A stretch of 64,000 bases of DNA from Lachnospiraceae bacterium (lineage in GTDB: Bacteria > Bacillota > Clostridia > Lachnospirales > Lachnospiraceae), in NCBI GenBank assembly GCA_017938285.1, contig JAGBBW010000100.1, positions 1 to 64,000 on the forward strand, written 5' to 3'. The position numbers and the translations under genes were made by a program. This document shows, one piece after another, positions 52,416-62,476 of this stretch (its first letter is position 1; each line of letters starts with the position of its first letter). The notes below the pieces were generated by a model. It searched no databases, had not been told where the DNA came from, and worked only from the letters and a program-made list of their open reading frames with translations.

Positions 52416-53120
52416 ATGGCATACGAATTAGGTGAAATCAGGCTGAGCCAGCAGATTTTTTATTATCTGCTGGAGCACCATGAATTACAGGAAGAAGAGG
52501 AGCAGCGGCTGTTCCGTGCCTACACGGAAGAGGAACAGGTGCAGAATCTGGTGAAGTCCCAGGCGGAGGAAGCGTTAAGTACGATGGAACGTTATGGAAA
52601 TACCATTTATCTGATTCCGAAGGAAGAAAATGTGTTTCTGGGTTTTTCCAAGGCAAAATTAAAGGCAGAGCTGTGCAAGTCCACGGGTACAGACAAGGAC
52701 TTTTATTTGTCCCAGTTTGTCATTCTGACTCTGTTGGTGGAGTTTTTTGACGGTCAGGGAAGCAGCAGTAAATCCAGGGAGTATATCCGGGTGGGAGAAC
52801 TGCAGAACAGCATCTCCGAGCGTTTAAAAGAAGGTGTGGCGAATACCACGGAAGAGGAAGAAGAGCATAAAGGCATTGCATTCCGAAATATGCTGGAAGC
52901 ATACGAGGCGTTAAAGTCCGATGACAAAGGTTCCAGAGCGAAGACCACAAAAGAAGGATTTTTGCATACAATTTTTAAATTTCTGGAAAAGCAGAACCTG
53001 ATTGACTATGTGGAAGAGGATGAAATGATTAAAACAACCCGGAAGTTAGACAATTTGATGGACTGGAACCTGTTAAACCAGAATAATTTCCAGAGAATCA
53101 GAAAGGTATTGGGAGAATGA
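52416..53120 (+). CDS. jetB: Wadjet system kite-like subunit JetB
   Basis: The 234-residue protein has the size, acidic character and place of JetB, the KITE (MukE-like) subunit made of winged helices that binds JetA and DNA. Segments such as QQIFYYLLEHHELQEEEEQRLFRAY and HTIFKFLEKQNLIDYVEEDEMIKTT look like winged-helix units. The stop overlaps the jetC start by 4 bases (ATGA), so the subunits are translated together. Assignment rests mainly on context. Confidence 0.78.
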   Translation: MAYELGEIRLSQQIFYYLLEHHELQEEEEQRLFRAYTEEEQVQNLVKSQAEEALSTMERYGNTIYLIPKEENVFLGFSKAKLKAELCKSTGTDKDFYLSQFVILTLLVEFFDGQGSSSKSREYIRVGELQNSISERLKEGVANTTEEEEEHKGIAFRNMLEAYEALKSDDKGSRAKTTKEGFLHTIFKFLEKQNLIDYVEEDEMIKTTRKLDNLMDWNLLNQNNFQRIRKVLGE

Positions 53121-56100
53121 GTAAAATAAACGCAGTCCGGATTATCAATCTGAATTATAATAACAACGCCATCTGTATCAGTGACGAAACTTTTCAGCTG
53201 GGTGGGCAGAGTACGCTGTTTTCCCTGCGGAACGGCGGTGGTAAGTCGGTGCTGGTGCAGATGATGACAGCGCCTTTTGTACATAAGCAGTACCGGAAAA
53301 CAAAGGACCGGCCTTTTGAAAGCTACTTTACGACCGCAAAACCGACCTTTATTCTGGTGGAATGGGCGCTGGACCATGGGGCAGGCTACTGTCTGACCGG
53401 TATGATGGTGCGGAAAAGCCAGGTTTCCGAGGAACAGTCTGCGGAACCATTGGAAATCATTAATTTTATCAGCGAATATACGACACGCTGCGAGCAGGAT
53501 ATTTATAACCTTCCGGTAGTAGAAAAAACAAAAAAAGAAATTGCCCTGAAGGGATTTTCTGCCTGCCGGCAGTTGTTTGAAACTTATAAACGGGACAAGT
53601 CCTTGAAGTTTTTTTACTACGACATGAATAATTATGCCCAGTCCAGACAGTACTTTGACAAGCTGGAAGAATACCAGATTTACTATAAAGAATGGGAAAA
53701 TATTATAAAAAAGGTGAACCTGAAAGAATCCGGTCTGTCGGAGCTTTTTATTGACTGTAAAAATGAAAAAGACTTAATTGAAAAGTGGTTCATGCCTACA
53801 GTGGAAAGCAAGCTGAACCGTGAGTCCGATCGGATGAAGGAATTCCAGAGTATTATCGGAAAGTATGTCACCATGTATAAGGACAATAAGTCCAAAATCG
53901 AACGCCGGGATACGATTCTGAAATTCAAGGAAGATATGCTTACGGTAGAAGAAAAGGCGAAGCGGTATCAGGAACAGGAAGCGAAGGTAGTGGCAATGGA
54001 AAACCGGATTGCCTGCTTTTTGAAAGAACTGTACCGGTTGGAGACACTGGTACAGCAGGAACTTCAAAAACTGGAAGAACAGAAGCAGGACTGTGAGGAA
54101 AACATTGCCCACGTAGTGTATGAGAAGCTGTCCATGGAGGTACATCAGCTGGCGGAAGAACTGCGGAACCGCAGCAGCAACCGGGATATGCTGGGTTTTG
54201 AACGGGACGCACTGGAAGAGGAACTGAATAAAATTGAACATCAGATTCATTTGTTGGAATGTGCCAGACAGCAGGAGCAGGTAGAGGAATGCCGGAAGGA
54301 ATACCAGCTGCTGACGGAAAAGCTGGATGTATTGAAGCAGGATGAAGAAGAGCTGGAACCGGAGCGGCAGAGTATTGGAGGCAGACTGAACCGGTATTAC
54401 CGGAACCGTTTGTCGGAGCATACGGTTAAAGTGGAAGCAAAGAGGGAAGAGCAGGAAGAAACAGAAGCAACGTGTCTGGCACAGAAGCAGAAGGAAGCAG
54501 AATGCCAGAACCGTCTGTCGGAGCTTTTGGTTTCCCTGACGGAATGCAGGAGCCAAATTAAGGTTTTTGGAGAAAAAGAAGCAGATTTTAACCGGAATTA
54601 CAGCGAGCAGTTTGCCAGAAATATCGTGGGCGATTATGAGGCTGGTTATCTGGAAATTAAACGGGCAGAATACGAGAAGCAGCAGGAGGAACTGGTGCGC
54701 CGCTGTGCCAGTCATGGAAAGCGCCAGAATGAGGCGGAAGAACAGAAGAGAAGCTGTGAACGCGGCATAGAAGACAAGCATGTAGAGGTAACGCAGCAGA
54801 ACTATTCCCTGAAGGAACTGGAAAAGGAAGGGGAAGAACTGCAGAAACAGCTGGAAGAGAGACGTGTTATTATGCGTTATCTGGAGCTGGATGAAACGAA
54901 GCTGTGGCAGCAGGAGAAACTGCTGGAGGCGGCTGACCGGAAGCTGGCAGACATTAACCGCAGACGAAGTGAGCTGGAGCAGGAGGTCCATGCCCTGCGG
55001 CAGGAGTGGAAAAAACTGACTTCCGGTGAGGTTATGGAACTTCCGGAAGACTTTGAGGACTTGTTAAAAGAGCTGGAGCTTCATCCGGTGTCCGGTATGC
55101 GCTGGCTGGAAAAGAACGGATACAGTGAGGAAGAGAACCAGCGTCTGGTGCGCCGGCAACCATTTCTGCCATATTCCCTGATTCTTCCACGGGCAGAAAT
55201 CAAAAAGCTGGAACAGCAGGAGAAGGAGGTGTATACCTCGTTTCCGATTCCACTGATTCCAAGGGAAGCGCTGGAAGAGGTACTGGCGGAGAAAGACAGT
55301 TCCGTACTGCATTTATCCGGCATTAGTTTTTATCTGTGGTTTAATGAAAAACTGCTGAATGAAGAGGCTCTGCGGGTGCTGATTGCACAGAAGGATGCCG
55401 AAATCCAGAAGAAACAGGAGCAGGTGGAAAAACGGCAGGCGGAATACGAAGAGTATCTGGCAAAGAAGAACCGTCTGGCAGAACAGAGGGTGACAAAGGA
55501 GCTGCTGGAACAGAACCAGAACAGCCAGACAGAAGCGGAGGAGCGAATCGAAGCCCTGAAGGAAACCATCCGGAAAGCCCAGGAAGAGCGCCGGGAACTG
55601 GAACAGACCATAAAGGAATTGCAACAGACCATCCAGAAGGAACGGCAGGAAATTGACTGGTGCAAACGCCGGGAGACGGATTTTGCATTGTTCTGCAAGG
55701 CTTATGAAACCTATACAGAGCAGCGGAAGGAAGAGGGACGGATTGCAAAAGAGCAGACCAGAGTCCAGGAAGCAAAGGACAGGGCAGCCGTCCAGCGGGA
55801 AGCACTGGAAGAACGGTTAAAGACGCTGGAAGCAGAAGCTTTGGAGCTGAAACGGTTTGGAGAAGAACTGCAAAGAAGTGCGGCAAAGTATGAAGGCTTT
55901 GAACTGGATGAGCAGCAGAACGCAATTTCCCAGACGGAAAAAACGACAGAGGAAGAGGCACAGAAGCTGGAAGCCCGGTATGAAGCCATTACCACCCAGA
56001 TGTCCACGGAATTACAGGAACTGGAGCGTCAGCAGGAAAAGCAGCGGGGACAGTTAGAGAAGGCGGAAGGAGAATTAAAGAGGCTCCAGACACGGTTTGG

Positions 56101-57538
56101 ACTGGCAGACAACGTCTGGAAGAATACTATTTTTAACGAAAAGGAATGCCGTCATCAGGAAAGTTTACAGGAGGACCGGAAGAAAAAGCTTGCACAAAAA
56201 AACTATGCCTGGAACGAAGAGGACAAGCAGATTGGGATTATAAACAGCCGGATTGTGGATAAGAAAAAAGGAATTCTGGAGCAGTGTGGAAAAGAGGAGC
56301 CTTTGCCAAAGGCAGAAATTTTCACCGTGGATTTTGATGCCAGAAAAAATCAGCTGGATTATCAGAAGAAGGAACTGATAAAAGAAAGCCAGCGTGTGGA
56401 GAAGCAGTTAAACAGCCTGAAAGGACAGTTGGACGCTTTTTCGGAATATCAGGATTTTATGGTCCGGGAAGTGCTTGTATGGGAAGAAGATTTCCTGCAA
56501 ATGGAAGAGGATGCCCTGCGCAAATTTGCCGGAGTCATGCGACGGGATTACCGTCAGGGAATGGAGGACCAGAAAAAAGAAAAGGGTAGTCTGGAACACC
56601 AGCTGCATTCCCTGCTCCGCAAGGAAAGCTACCAGGAGGATTATTACCGGAAACCATTAGAGGCCATGCTTTCTGTCACGGAACAGGCGGTACTGGTGCT
56701 GGAACAGCTGCATACTACCGTGCAGTCCTATGACAGCCAGATGGAAAAACTGGCGGTAGACATCGGCATGGTGGAAAAGGAAAAAGAGCGTCTGGAAGGA
56801 CTGTTAGAAGACTATGTAAAGGAAGTGCATAACAACCTGTCCCAGATTGACAATAATTCCACGATTACGATTCGGGAAAAACCGGTCAAAATGCTGCGTC
56901 TGCAGTTGCCGGACTGGGAAGAAAACGAAGGACTGTATAAGCAGCGCCTGGATGATTTCATGAATGAACTGACCCAGAGCGGCGTGGAAATTTATGAACG
57001 GAATGAAAATGCTGCGGATTACTTTGGTGTCCATGTTACAACAAAGAATCTGTATAATTCCGTGGTCGGCATAGGAAATATCCAGATCCGGCTGTATAAG
57101 ATTGAAGAGCAGCGGGAGTATGCCATTACCTGGGCGGAAGTGGCGAAAAACTCCGGTGGAGAAGGTTTCTTGTCTGCGTTCGTGGTGCTGGCAAGCCTGC
57201 TTCACTATATGCGCCGGGACGCTACCGACATTTTTGCCGATAAGAACGAGGGCAAGGTGCTTGTAATGGACAACCCGTTTGCTCAGACCAATGCGGCACA
57301 CCTGTTGAAACCGCTGATGGACATGGCGAAGAAGATGAACACACAGTTAATCTGCCTGTCGGGTCTTGGCGGAGATTCGATTTATGGACGGTTTGACAAT
57401 ATTTATGTGCTGAATCTGGTGGCGGCGAGCCTTAGGAACGGAACGATGTATTTAAGAGGCGAACACAGAAGAGGAACGGAGGAAGAGACGATTGTGGCTT
57501 CACAGATTGAGGTGGTGGAGCAGATGACGCTGTTTTAG
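53117..57538 (+). CDS. jetC: Wadjet system SMC-like ATPase JetC
   Basis: The 1473-residue protein is an SMC/MukB-like ATPase: Walker A NGGGKS at residues 39-44, then long heptad-rich coiled coils (about residues 270-660 and 790-1230) around a central hinge-like globular part, and C-terminal ABC signature NSGGEGFLSAF (about 1345) with Walker B VLVMDNPFAQTNA (about 1382). The Walker B is followed by Asn rather than Glu (MDNPF), as in other MukB/JetC-type ATPases. JetC extrudes plasmid DNA loops until the machine stalls and JetD cuts. All needed motifs are present, so the system appears functional. Confidence 0.93.
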   Translation: MSKINAVRIINLNYNNNAICISDETFQLGGQSTLFSLRNGGGKSVLVQMMTAPFVHKQYRKTKDRPFESYFTTAKPTFILVEWALDHGAGYCLTGMMVRKSQVSEEQSAEPLEIINFISEYTTRCEQDIYNLPVVEKTKKEIALKGFSACRQLFETYKRDKSLKFFYYDMNNYAQSRQYFDKLEEYQIYYKEWENIIKKVNLKESGLSELFIDCKNEKDLIEKWFMPTVESKLNRESDRMKEFQSIIGKYVTMYKDNKSKIERRDTILKFKEDMLTVEEKAKRYQEQEAKVVAMENRIACFLKELYRLETLVQQELQKLEEQKQDCEENIAHVVYEKLSMEVHQLAEELRNRSSNRDMLGFERDALEEELNKIEHQIHLLECARQQEQVEECRKEYQLLTEKLDVLKQDEEELEPERQSIGGRLNRYYRNRLSEHTVKVEAKREEQEETEATCLAQKQKEAECQNRLSELLVSLTECRSQIKVFGEKEADFNRNYSEQFARNIVGDYEAGYLEIKRAEYEKQQEELVRRCASHGKRQNEAEEQKRSCERGIEDKHVEVTQQNYSLKELEKEGEELQKQLEERRVIMRYLELDETKLWQQEKLLEAADRKLADINRRRSELEQEVHALRQEWKKLTSGEVMELPEDFEDLLKELELHPVSGMRWLEKNGYSEEENQRLVRRQPFLPYSLILPRAEIKKLEQQEKEVYTSFPIPLIPREALEEVLAEKDSSVLHLSGISFYLWFNEKLLNEEALRVLIAQKDAEIQKKQEQVEKRQAEYEEYLAKKNRLAEQRVTKELLEQNQNSQTEAEERIEALKETIRKAQEERRELEQTIKELQQTIQKERQEIDWCKRRETDFALFCKAYETYTEQRKEEGRIAKEQTRVQEAKDRAAVQREALEERLKTLEAEALELKRFGEELQRSAAKYEGFELDEQQNAISQTEKTTEEEAQKLEARYEAITTQMSTELQELERQQEKQRGQLEKAEGELKRLQTRFGLADNVWKNTIFNEKECRHQESLQEDRKKKLAQKNYAWNEEDKQIGIINSRIVDKKKGILEQCGKEEPLPKAEIFTVDFDARKNQLDYQKKELIKESQRVEKQLNSLKGQLDAFSEYQDFMVREVLVWEEDFLQMEEDALRKFAGVMRRDYRQGMEDQKKEKGSLEHQLHSLLRKESYQEDYYRKPLEAMLSVTEQAVLVLEQLHTTVQSYDSQMEKLAVDIGMVEKEKERLEGLLEDYVKEVHNNLSQIDNNSTITIREKPVKMLRLQLPDWEENEGLYKQRLDDFMNELTQSGVEIYERNENAADYFGVHVTTKNLYNSVVGIGNIQIRLYKIEEQREYAITWAEVAKNSGGEGFLSAFVVLASLLHYMRRDATDIFADKNEGKVLVMDNPFAQTNAAHLLKPLMDMAKKMNTQLICLSGLGGDSIYGRFDNIYVLNLVAASLRNGTMYLRGEHRRGTEEETIVASQIEVVEQMTLF

Positions 57539-57540
57539 GC

Positions 57541-57771
57541 GGGAGAAAAGAGAAAGTATAAGTGGAAAGGTTCCCTTGGGATTCTGTCGGAAGATGGATG
57601 ACTGAGGGGATTTTTTTGTCATGGAAAAGTGTCATGCTACGTAGGAATGACGTAAAAAGGAATTGTTTTCTTGGTTTATCATATTACTCTTTGCACATAA
57701 TCATTATAGGGATGACATAAATATTGACAACAAAAATATAAATATGGTACTGTATATATGGAGGTGAGAGT
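57541..57771 (+). other. Gap between the Wadjet and AbiE units, with AbiE promoter
   Basis: A weak hairpin with a T-run (about 57570-57617) may end the jet operon. TTGACA at 57724-57729, 18 bases, TACTGT is the likely promoter of the AbiE pair. Base composition turns AT-rich from about 57600. Confidence 0.5.
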
Positions 57772-58398
57772 ATGTTACAATCTTACTTAATGGAAAAGTT
57801 TGGATACAACGAACCGATATTTTTAAATGAGTTATCCATAGAAGGATTATCTGAAAATGCAGTACGTCAGGCAGTAAAGAGACTTGTGGCAAATGGTTTT
57901 TTAGAGAGATATGATAACGGAATTTACTATATCCCAAAACAAGGAGGACTGTTAGGAAAAAGTTATCTTGATCCCTTTCTGGTTATTATGCGCAAATATG
58001 TGAAAAATAAGTCTGAAACATACGGTTATATAACAGGAATCTCTTTTGCAAACCAGCTTGGATTAACGACACAAATGCCTGCGGTAATTGAAATCGTTAC
58101 GAATAAAGAAGCTACAAACGGACGAACGATTACCGTGGGAAATCAGAAGGTTAGAATTAAAAAGCCTGCAGTTACTGTTTCAGATAACAATGCAGAGCTT
58201 TTACAGCTTTTAGACGGAATCGGTCAGACTGAAAAATATACGGAACTGCCACTAGATGAAGCAATAGAAACAATACTTTCTTATATGAAACAGAAACGTT
58301 TTACAAAAGAACAGCTTTCAGAAGTTTCCTCTGGATTAACTGGTGCAACAGCAAAAAAATTAATCGAATGGGGGATGATTTATGAATTTGCATCATGA
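57772..58398 (+). CDS. abiEi: AbiEi-type antitoxin/transcriptional regulator
   Basis: The 208-residue protein has an N-terminal winged helix (FLNELSIEGLSENAVRQAVKRLVANGFLERYDNGIYYIPKQG) followed by the AbiEi-like domain (TYGYITGISFANQLGLTTQMPAVIEIVTN). It overlaps the toxin gene by 17 bases. In type IV AbiE systems the antitoxin does not bind the toxin protein but represses the operon and counters the toxic effect. GGAGGTGAGAGT gives an ideal ribosome site. Codons are AT-rich compared with the jet genes, suggesting recent gain. Confidence 0.85.
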   Translation: MLQSYLMEKFGYNEPIFLNELSIEGLSENAVRQAVKRLVANGFLERYDNGIYYIPKQGGLLGKSYLDPFLVIMRKYVKNKSETYGYITGISFANQLGLTTQMPAVIEIVTNKEATNGRTITVGNQKVRIKKPAVTVSDNNAELLQLLDGIGQTEKYTELPLDEAIETILSYMKQKRFTKEQLSEVSSGLTGATAKKLIEWGMIYEFAS

Positions 58399-59311
58399 TA
58401 AAGAAGCATTTACTGAATTGATTATCGGTGCCGCTAGTGAGCTGGCTATTCCGACGAATGTAATCGAAAAAGATTATTATGTAACGGTTACGCTGAAGAC
58501 GCTGGCAGAAAAGATAAATGATCTGGTGTTTAAAGGTGGTACATCGCTTACAAAGTGTTATCAGTTATTAGACCGATTTTCAGAGGATATCGATTTGTCT
58601 TATACCGCAGAATCCGGTACGCCGGGAGAAAGCAGAAAGAAGCAGTTAAAAAAGAATATAGTTTCTACCATGGAAGCACTTGGGTTTCCAATTAATAATC
58701 TTGATACAACAAGAAGTCGAAGAAACTATAACTGTTACAAGGTAGGTTATCCATCTGTTTATGAGCAGAACAGTATTCTGAAGCCCGAATTAGTGATTGA
58801 AACTTATGTAGCAATGTTGCCATTTCCAACCACAAAACGTAAGGTAGATAATTATATCTATCGTTTTCTAAGTAAAAATAATCGCTTGGATTTAGCTGAA
58901 ACCTATGATTTAATGCCTTTTGAAATCACGACACAAACAATTGAGAGGACATTGGTAGATAAGATATTTGCGTTGTGTGACTACTATATGGAGGGGAAGA
59001 TAGAACGTCACTCCAGGCATTTATATGATGTTCACAAAATTGTAGAAACTATGGGTATCTCAGATGAATTGCCAAAGTTAATACCAGAAGTAAGGACTGT
59101 GCGTTCGGAACAGAGTATCTGCCCGTCTGCAAAGGAAGAGGTATGTGTAGCGGATATTCTGCGAGAGATATTGGAGAGTCAGGCATATAAAAGTGATTAT
59201 GAAGATATTACGATGGGATTGCTTTTTGTACCGGTAACTTATGAGACTGTAATTCAGAGTTTGCAGAAGGTTTTGGATAGTGGAATGTGGGGTGGATGCT
59301 CTAAAATGTAG
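58382..59311 (+). CDS. abiEii: AbiEii-type nucleotidyltransferase toxin
   Basis: The 309-residue protein shows the AbiEii nucleotidyltransferase core: FKGGTSLTKCY, then RFSEDIDLSY, with catalytic acidic pair in DID, and the later motif TLVDKIFALCDYYMEGKIERHSRHLYDVHKI. AbiEii toxins are thought to transfer nucleotides to tRNA or other targets and abort phage infection. The motifs are complete. It starts within the antitoxin gene, so expression is coupled. Confidence 0.9.
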   Translation: MNLHHDKEAFTELIIGAASELAIPTNVIEKDYYVTVTLKTLAEKINDLVFKGGTSLTKCYQLLDRFSEDIDLSYTAESGTPGESRKKQLKKNIVSTMEALGFPINNLDTTRSRRNYNCYKVGYPSVYEQNSILKPELVIETYVAMLPFPTTKRKVDNYIYRFLSKNNRLDLAETYDLMPFEITTQTIERTLVDKIFALCDYYMEGKIERHSRHLYDVHKIVETMGISDELPKLIPEVRTVRSEQSICPSAKEEVCVADILREILESQAYKSDYEDITMGLLFVPVTYETVIQSLQKVLDSGMWGGCSKM

Positions 59312-59424
59312 GGAGTTTTTTGTGGAAGATAGAGGAGTTATCTGGATTTTGCAAGAATATCATGTTATACTTTTTATCAATGAAAGATATAGGAAATTTT
59401 ATAAAATTTCAATTTAGCAGATTG

Positions 59425-59440
59425 AGAAAGGATTTCAATA
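59425..59440 (+). promoter_or_regulatory. Ribosome site that fixes the helicase start
   Basis: GAAAGGA at 59425-59431 lies 8 bases before ATG 59440. An extended -10 (TGT-TATACT, 59363-59371) upstream is a plausible promoter, and would exclude the far-upstream TTG 59320. Confidence 0.6.
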
Positions 59441-62400
59441 TGACACCAGAGAAAATAATCGAATTGAAAACCGGATTCGAAACAGCCTTTATTGATGCCA
59501 CTGTTAATTCAAATTTAGCATATAAGCCACAGTTTGTATATAACGATAATAAAAAAGGTCAAAAGGTTTTTTCTACGATAGAGGATGAATTGCTAAAATG
59601 TGATAGTTTTTCCATTAGTGTTGCATTTATTACAAGAAGCGGAATAACACCTCTTTTGCAGACACTTCAGGAATTGGAGAGAAGAGGAGTTTCCGGTAGA
59701 ATTTTGACGACAGACTATTTGTGTTTCAGTGATCCAATTGCCTTGGATACCATTGCGAAGCTTTCCAATATTGACTTGCGCATGTATCAAACGGAACGTG
59801 CCGGAAATGGTTTTCATACAAAAGGATATATTTTTCAAAAGTCAGAGGAATATCATTTTATTATTGGAAGTTCCAACCTTACACAAGATGCATTGACTCG
59901 AAATATGGAATGGAATACCAAACTCATATCAACTAACCATGGAGAGATGGGAAATGCTGTATTAAATGAGTTTGAGAAACTTTGGAATGATAAAAAATAT
60001 ACGGTAGAATATGCGGAATTTATAGAGTCTTATCGAAAAAGATATGAAGAAAAGCAATTATTTAACAAGATGGTTGCGCAACAGAAGAAAATTGCTTTGC
60101 AAGAAGAAATTCCATCGGTTGAAAATTATCGTTTACAGCCGAATTCTATGCAAGTTGCGTTTATCAATAACTTGTTAGAACTTAGACAAAACGGTGTAGA
60201 CAAGGCATTACTGATTTCTGCGACAGGAACCGGAAAAACCTATGCCTCCGCCTTTGCTATGAGAGAACTTGGGTTCCGTCGAGTTTTGTTTGTGGTGCAT
60301 AGGAACCAGATTGCAAAACAGGCAAAGGCTTCCTTTGAACGTGTTTTTGGAAGTAAGATAAAGACTGGACTGGTATCTGGTTCTAAACACGATTACGATG
60401 CCGATTTCATATTTGCTACAGTGCAAACGCTTAGTAAGCAGGAGCATTTAGAAAAGTTTCCAAGGGATTATTTTGAAGCATGTATATATGATGAAGCTCA
60501 TCATACCAGTGCAGACAGTTATAAAAGAATCATGGAATATTTAAGCCCGGCTTTTACGCTTGGTATGACCGCGACTCCGGATAAGCGTGATGACAACATG
60601 GAAGGGCGGAATATTTATGAAATATTTGACCATAACATTGCCTATGAAATTCGTCTAAAACAGGCGATGGAAGAGGATTTATTATGTCCATTTCATTACT
60701 TTGGCATAACGGATTTGGCGGTAATTTCGGACGAAGGAACTACATTCGAAGAAAAGTTAGAGAACTTTCGCTATCTTACAAGTGAAGAACGTGTGAAATA
60801 TGTGATGAAACAAGCATCATATTTTGGGCATTGTGGGGAGCGGGTAAAAGGACTTATATTTTGTAGTAGGATTGATGAAGCGAAAGAACTTTCTAAGAAA
60901 TTTAATGAGTATGGTTGGAAAACACTTGCCTTAAGTGGTGAGGATACGGAAGAGAAACGAGCGGAGGCGATCGAACGATTGACCATGGATGTGGTTTCGG
61001 GAGAAGAGGAGTATTTGGACTATATTATCACGGTAGATATTTTTTCCGAAGGTACGGATATTGTAGAAGTAAATCAGGTGATTATGCTTAGACCAACCCA
61101 GTCTCCAATTGTATTTATTCAGCAGTTGGGACGAGGTTTGAGAAAGGCTTCTGAGAAAGAGTACGTTGTAATACTTGATTTTATTGGTAATTATAAAAAT
61201 AATTTTATGATTCCGATTGCCCTTTCCGGGGACCGGAGCTACAACAAGGATAATATTCGTCGTTATCTTATGGAAGGTGGACGAGTTATTCCAGGTGCGA
61301 GCACGATTCATTTTGATGAAATCAGCAGAAAGCGTATTTTTACAGCGATTGACAATGCGAATTTTAGTGATATCCGGATGATTAAAGAAAATTATACAAA
61401 TTTGAAAAATAAACTGGGCAGAATTCCTAAATTAAAGGATTTTGACGATTATGGAGAAATGGATGTTCTTCGGATTTTTGATAATAATAGTCTGGGTTCT
61501 TATTATAAGTTTCTTGTAAAGTATGAGAAGGAATATACGGTACGTTTATCAGCGGAAGAAGAAAAGGTGATTGAATTTGTTTCGAAAAAGCTTGCCAGTG
61601 GAAAGAGAATTCAGGAACTTCAAATGCTGCGTAGAATGATTGCATACGTGCACAGATTGTCAGGTTTTTCTGTTTTTGCGAAATTACGTGCGGATTTGGA
61701 AGAAGCTTATGGAATTCAGATGGACAAAAATCAGCAGGAAAATATTGCGAATATTATGACAAATGAATTCCCTGCCGGGGCAAGTAAAGCAACTTATGCG
61801 GAGTGTGTTTTGCTTAAAAAGAGCGAGACAGAAGCTGGGGAGTATCAGACGTCAGATAACTTTCTCAAAATGCTGGCAAATCATGAGTTTTACGAAATAT
61901 TGAAAGAGTTGGTAGAGTTCGGTATCAGTCGTTATGAACGTGATTTCAGTGAACGATACAGGGACACCGACCTGGTGCTTTATCAGAAGTATACATACGA
62001 GGATGTGTGTCGAATTTTAAATTGGGAAAGTAACGAAGTACCATTAAATATTGGTGGTTACAAGTATGACAAGAAAACAAAAACTTTTCCAGTGTTTATC
62101 AATTATGATAAAGCAGAAGATATCAGCGACACTACAAAATATGAGGATCACTTTACAAGTCCAAGTACGTTGATTGCGATATCGAAGTCTGGAAGGTCTG
62201 TCGGTTCGGAAGATGTCCAGAATTTCCTGCATGCAAAGGAGCGGGGAATCCAGGTGCATCTGTTTGTTCGTAAAAATAAGGATGACAAAATTTCCAAGGA
62301 GTTTTATTATCTGGGTTATATGGAAGCAACCGGAAGAGCGGAAGAGTTTGTCATGGCAAATACGGACAAGACGGCAGTGGAAATCGAATGGCTGCTGGAT

Positions 62401-62445
62401 GTTCCGGTGCGGGAAGATTTATATGAGTATATTGTGAATGAGTAG
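59440..62445 (+). CDS. PLD-domain DEAH helicase with DUF3427
   Basis: The 1001-residue protein has an N-terminal phospholipase-D-like nuclease domain (GFHTKGYIFQKSEEYHFIIG then SSNLTQDA, about residues 125-155), a superfamily 2 helicase core with Walker A (SATGTGKTYAS, about 260), DEAH (YDEAHHTSADSY, about 350), GMTATPDKRDD and motif VI (QQLGRGLRKA, about 560), and a C-terminal DUF3427-type region (about 700-1001). The order PLD-helicase-DUF3427 recurs in Firmicutes and is often near defence genes. It may unwind and cut invading DNA. AT-rich codons match AbiE. A NUDIX gene follows after 31 bases. Confidence 0.85.
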   Translation: MTPEKIIELKTGFETAFIDATVNSNLAYKPQFVYNDNKKGQKVFSTIEDELLKCDSFSISVAFITRSGITPLLQTLQELERRGVSGRILTTDYLCFSDPIALDTIAKLSNIDLRMYQTERAGNGFHTKGYIFQKSEEYHFIIGSSNLTQDALTRNMEWNTKLISTNHGEMGNAVLNEFEKLWNDKKYTVEYAEFIESYRKRYEEKQLFNKMVAQQKKIALQEEIPSVENYRLQPNSMQVAFINNLLELRQNGVDKALLISATGTGKTYASAFAMRELGFRRVLFVVHRNQIAKQAKASFERVFGSKIKTGLVSGSKHDYDADFIFATVQTLSKQEHLEKFPRDYFEACIYDEAHHTSADSYKRIMEYLSPAFTLGMTATPDKRDDNMEGRNIYEIFDHNIAYEIRLKQAMEEDLLCPFHYFGITDLAVISDEGTTFEEKLENFRYLTSEERVKYVMKQASYFGHCGERVKGLIFCSRIDEAKELSKKFNEYGWKTLALSGEDTEEKRAEAIERLTMDVVSGEEEYLDYIITVDIFSEGTDIVEVNQVIMLRPTQSPIVFIQQLGRGLRKASEKEYVVILDFIGNYKNNFMIPIALSGDRSYNKDNIRRYLMEGGRVIPGASTIHFDEISRKRIFTAIDNANFSDIRMIKENYTNLKNKLGRIPKLKDFDDYGEMDVLRIFDNNSLGSYYKFLVKYEKEYTVRLSAEEEKVIEFVSKKLASGKRIQELQMLRRMIAYVHRLSGFSVFAKLRADLEEAYGIQMDKNQQENIANIMTNEFPAGASKATYAECVLLKKSETEAGEYQTSDNFLKMLANHEFYEILKELVEFGISRYERDFSERYRDTDLVLYQKYTYEDVCRILNWESNEVPLNIGGYKYDKKTKTFPVFINYDKAEDISDTTKYEDHFTSPSTLIAISKSGRSVGSEDVQNFLHAKERGIQVHLFVRKNKDDKISKEFYYLGYMEATGRAEEFVMANTDKTAVEIEWLLDVPVREDLYEYIVNE

Positions 62446-62476
62446 GTTTTGACCATAGAATACAAGGAGTAAAGAC

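Noticed and set aside
53774..54991. Open frame of 405 codons on the minus strand
   Set aside because: It lies wholly inside jetC in antisense, is rich in Leu, Phe and Gln as expected from the complement of Glu/Lys coiled-coil codons, and has no ribosome site.
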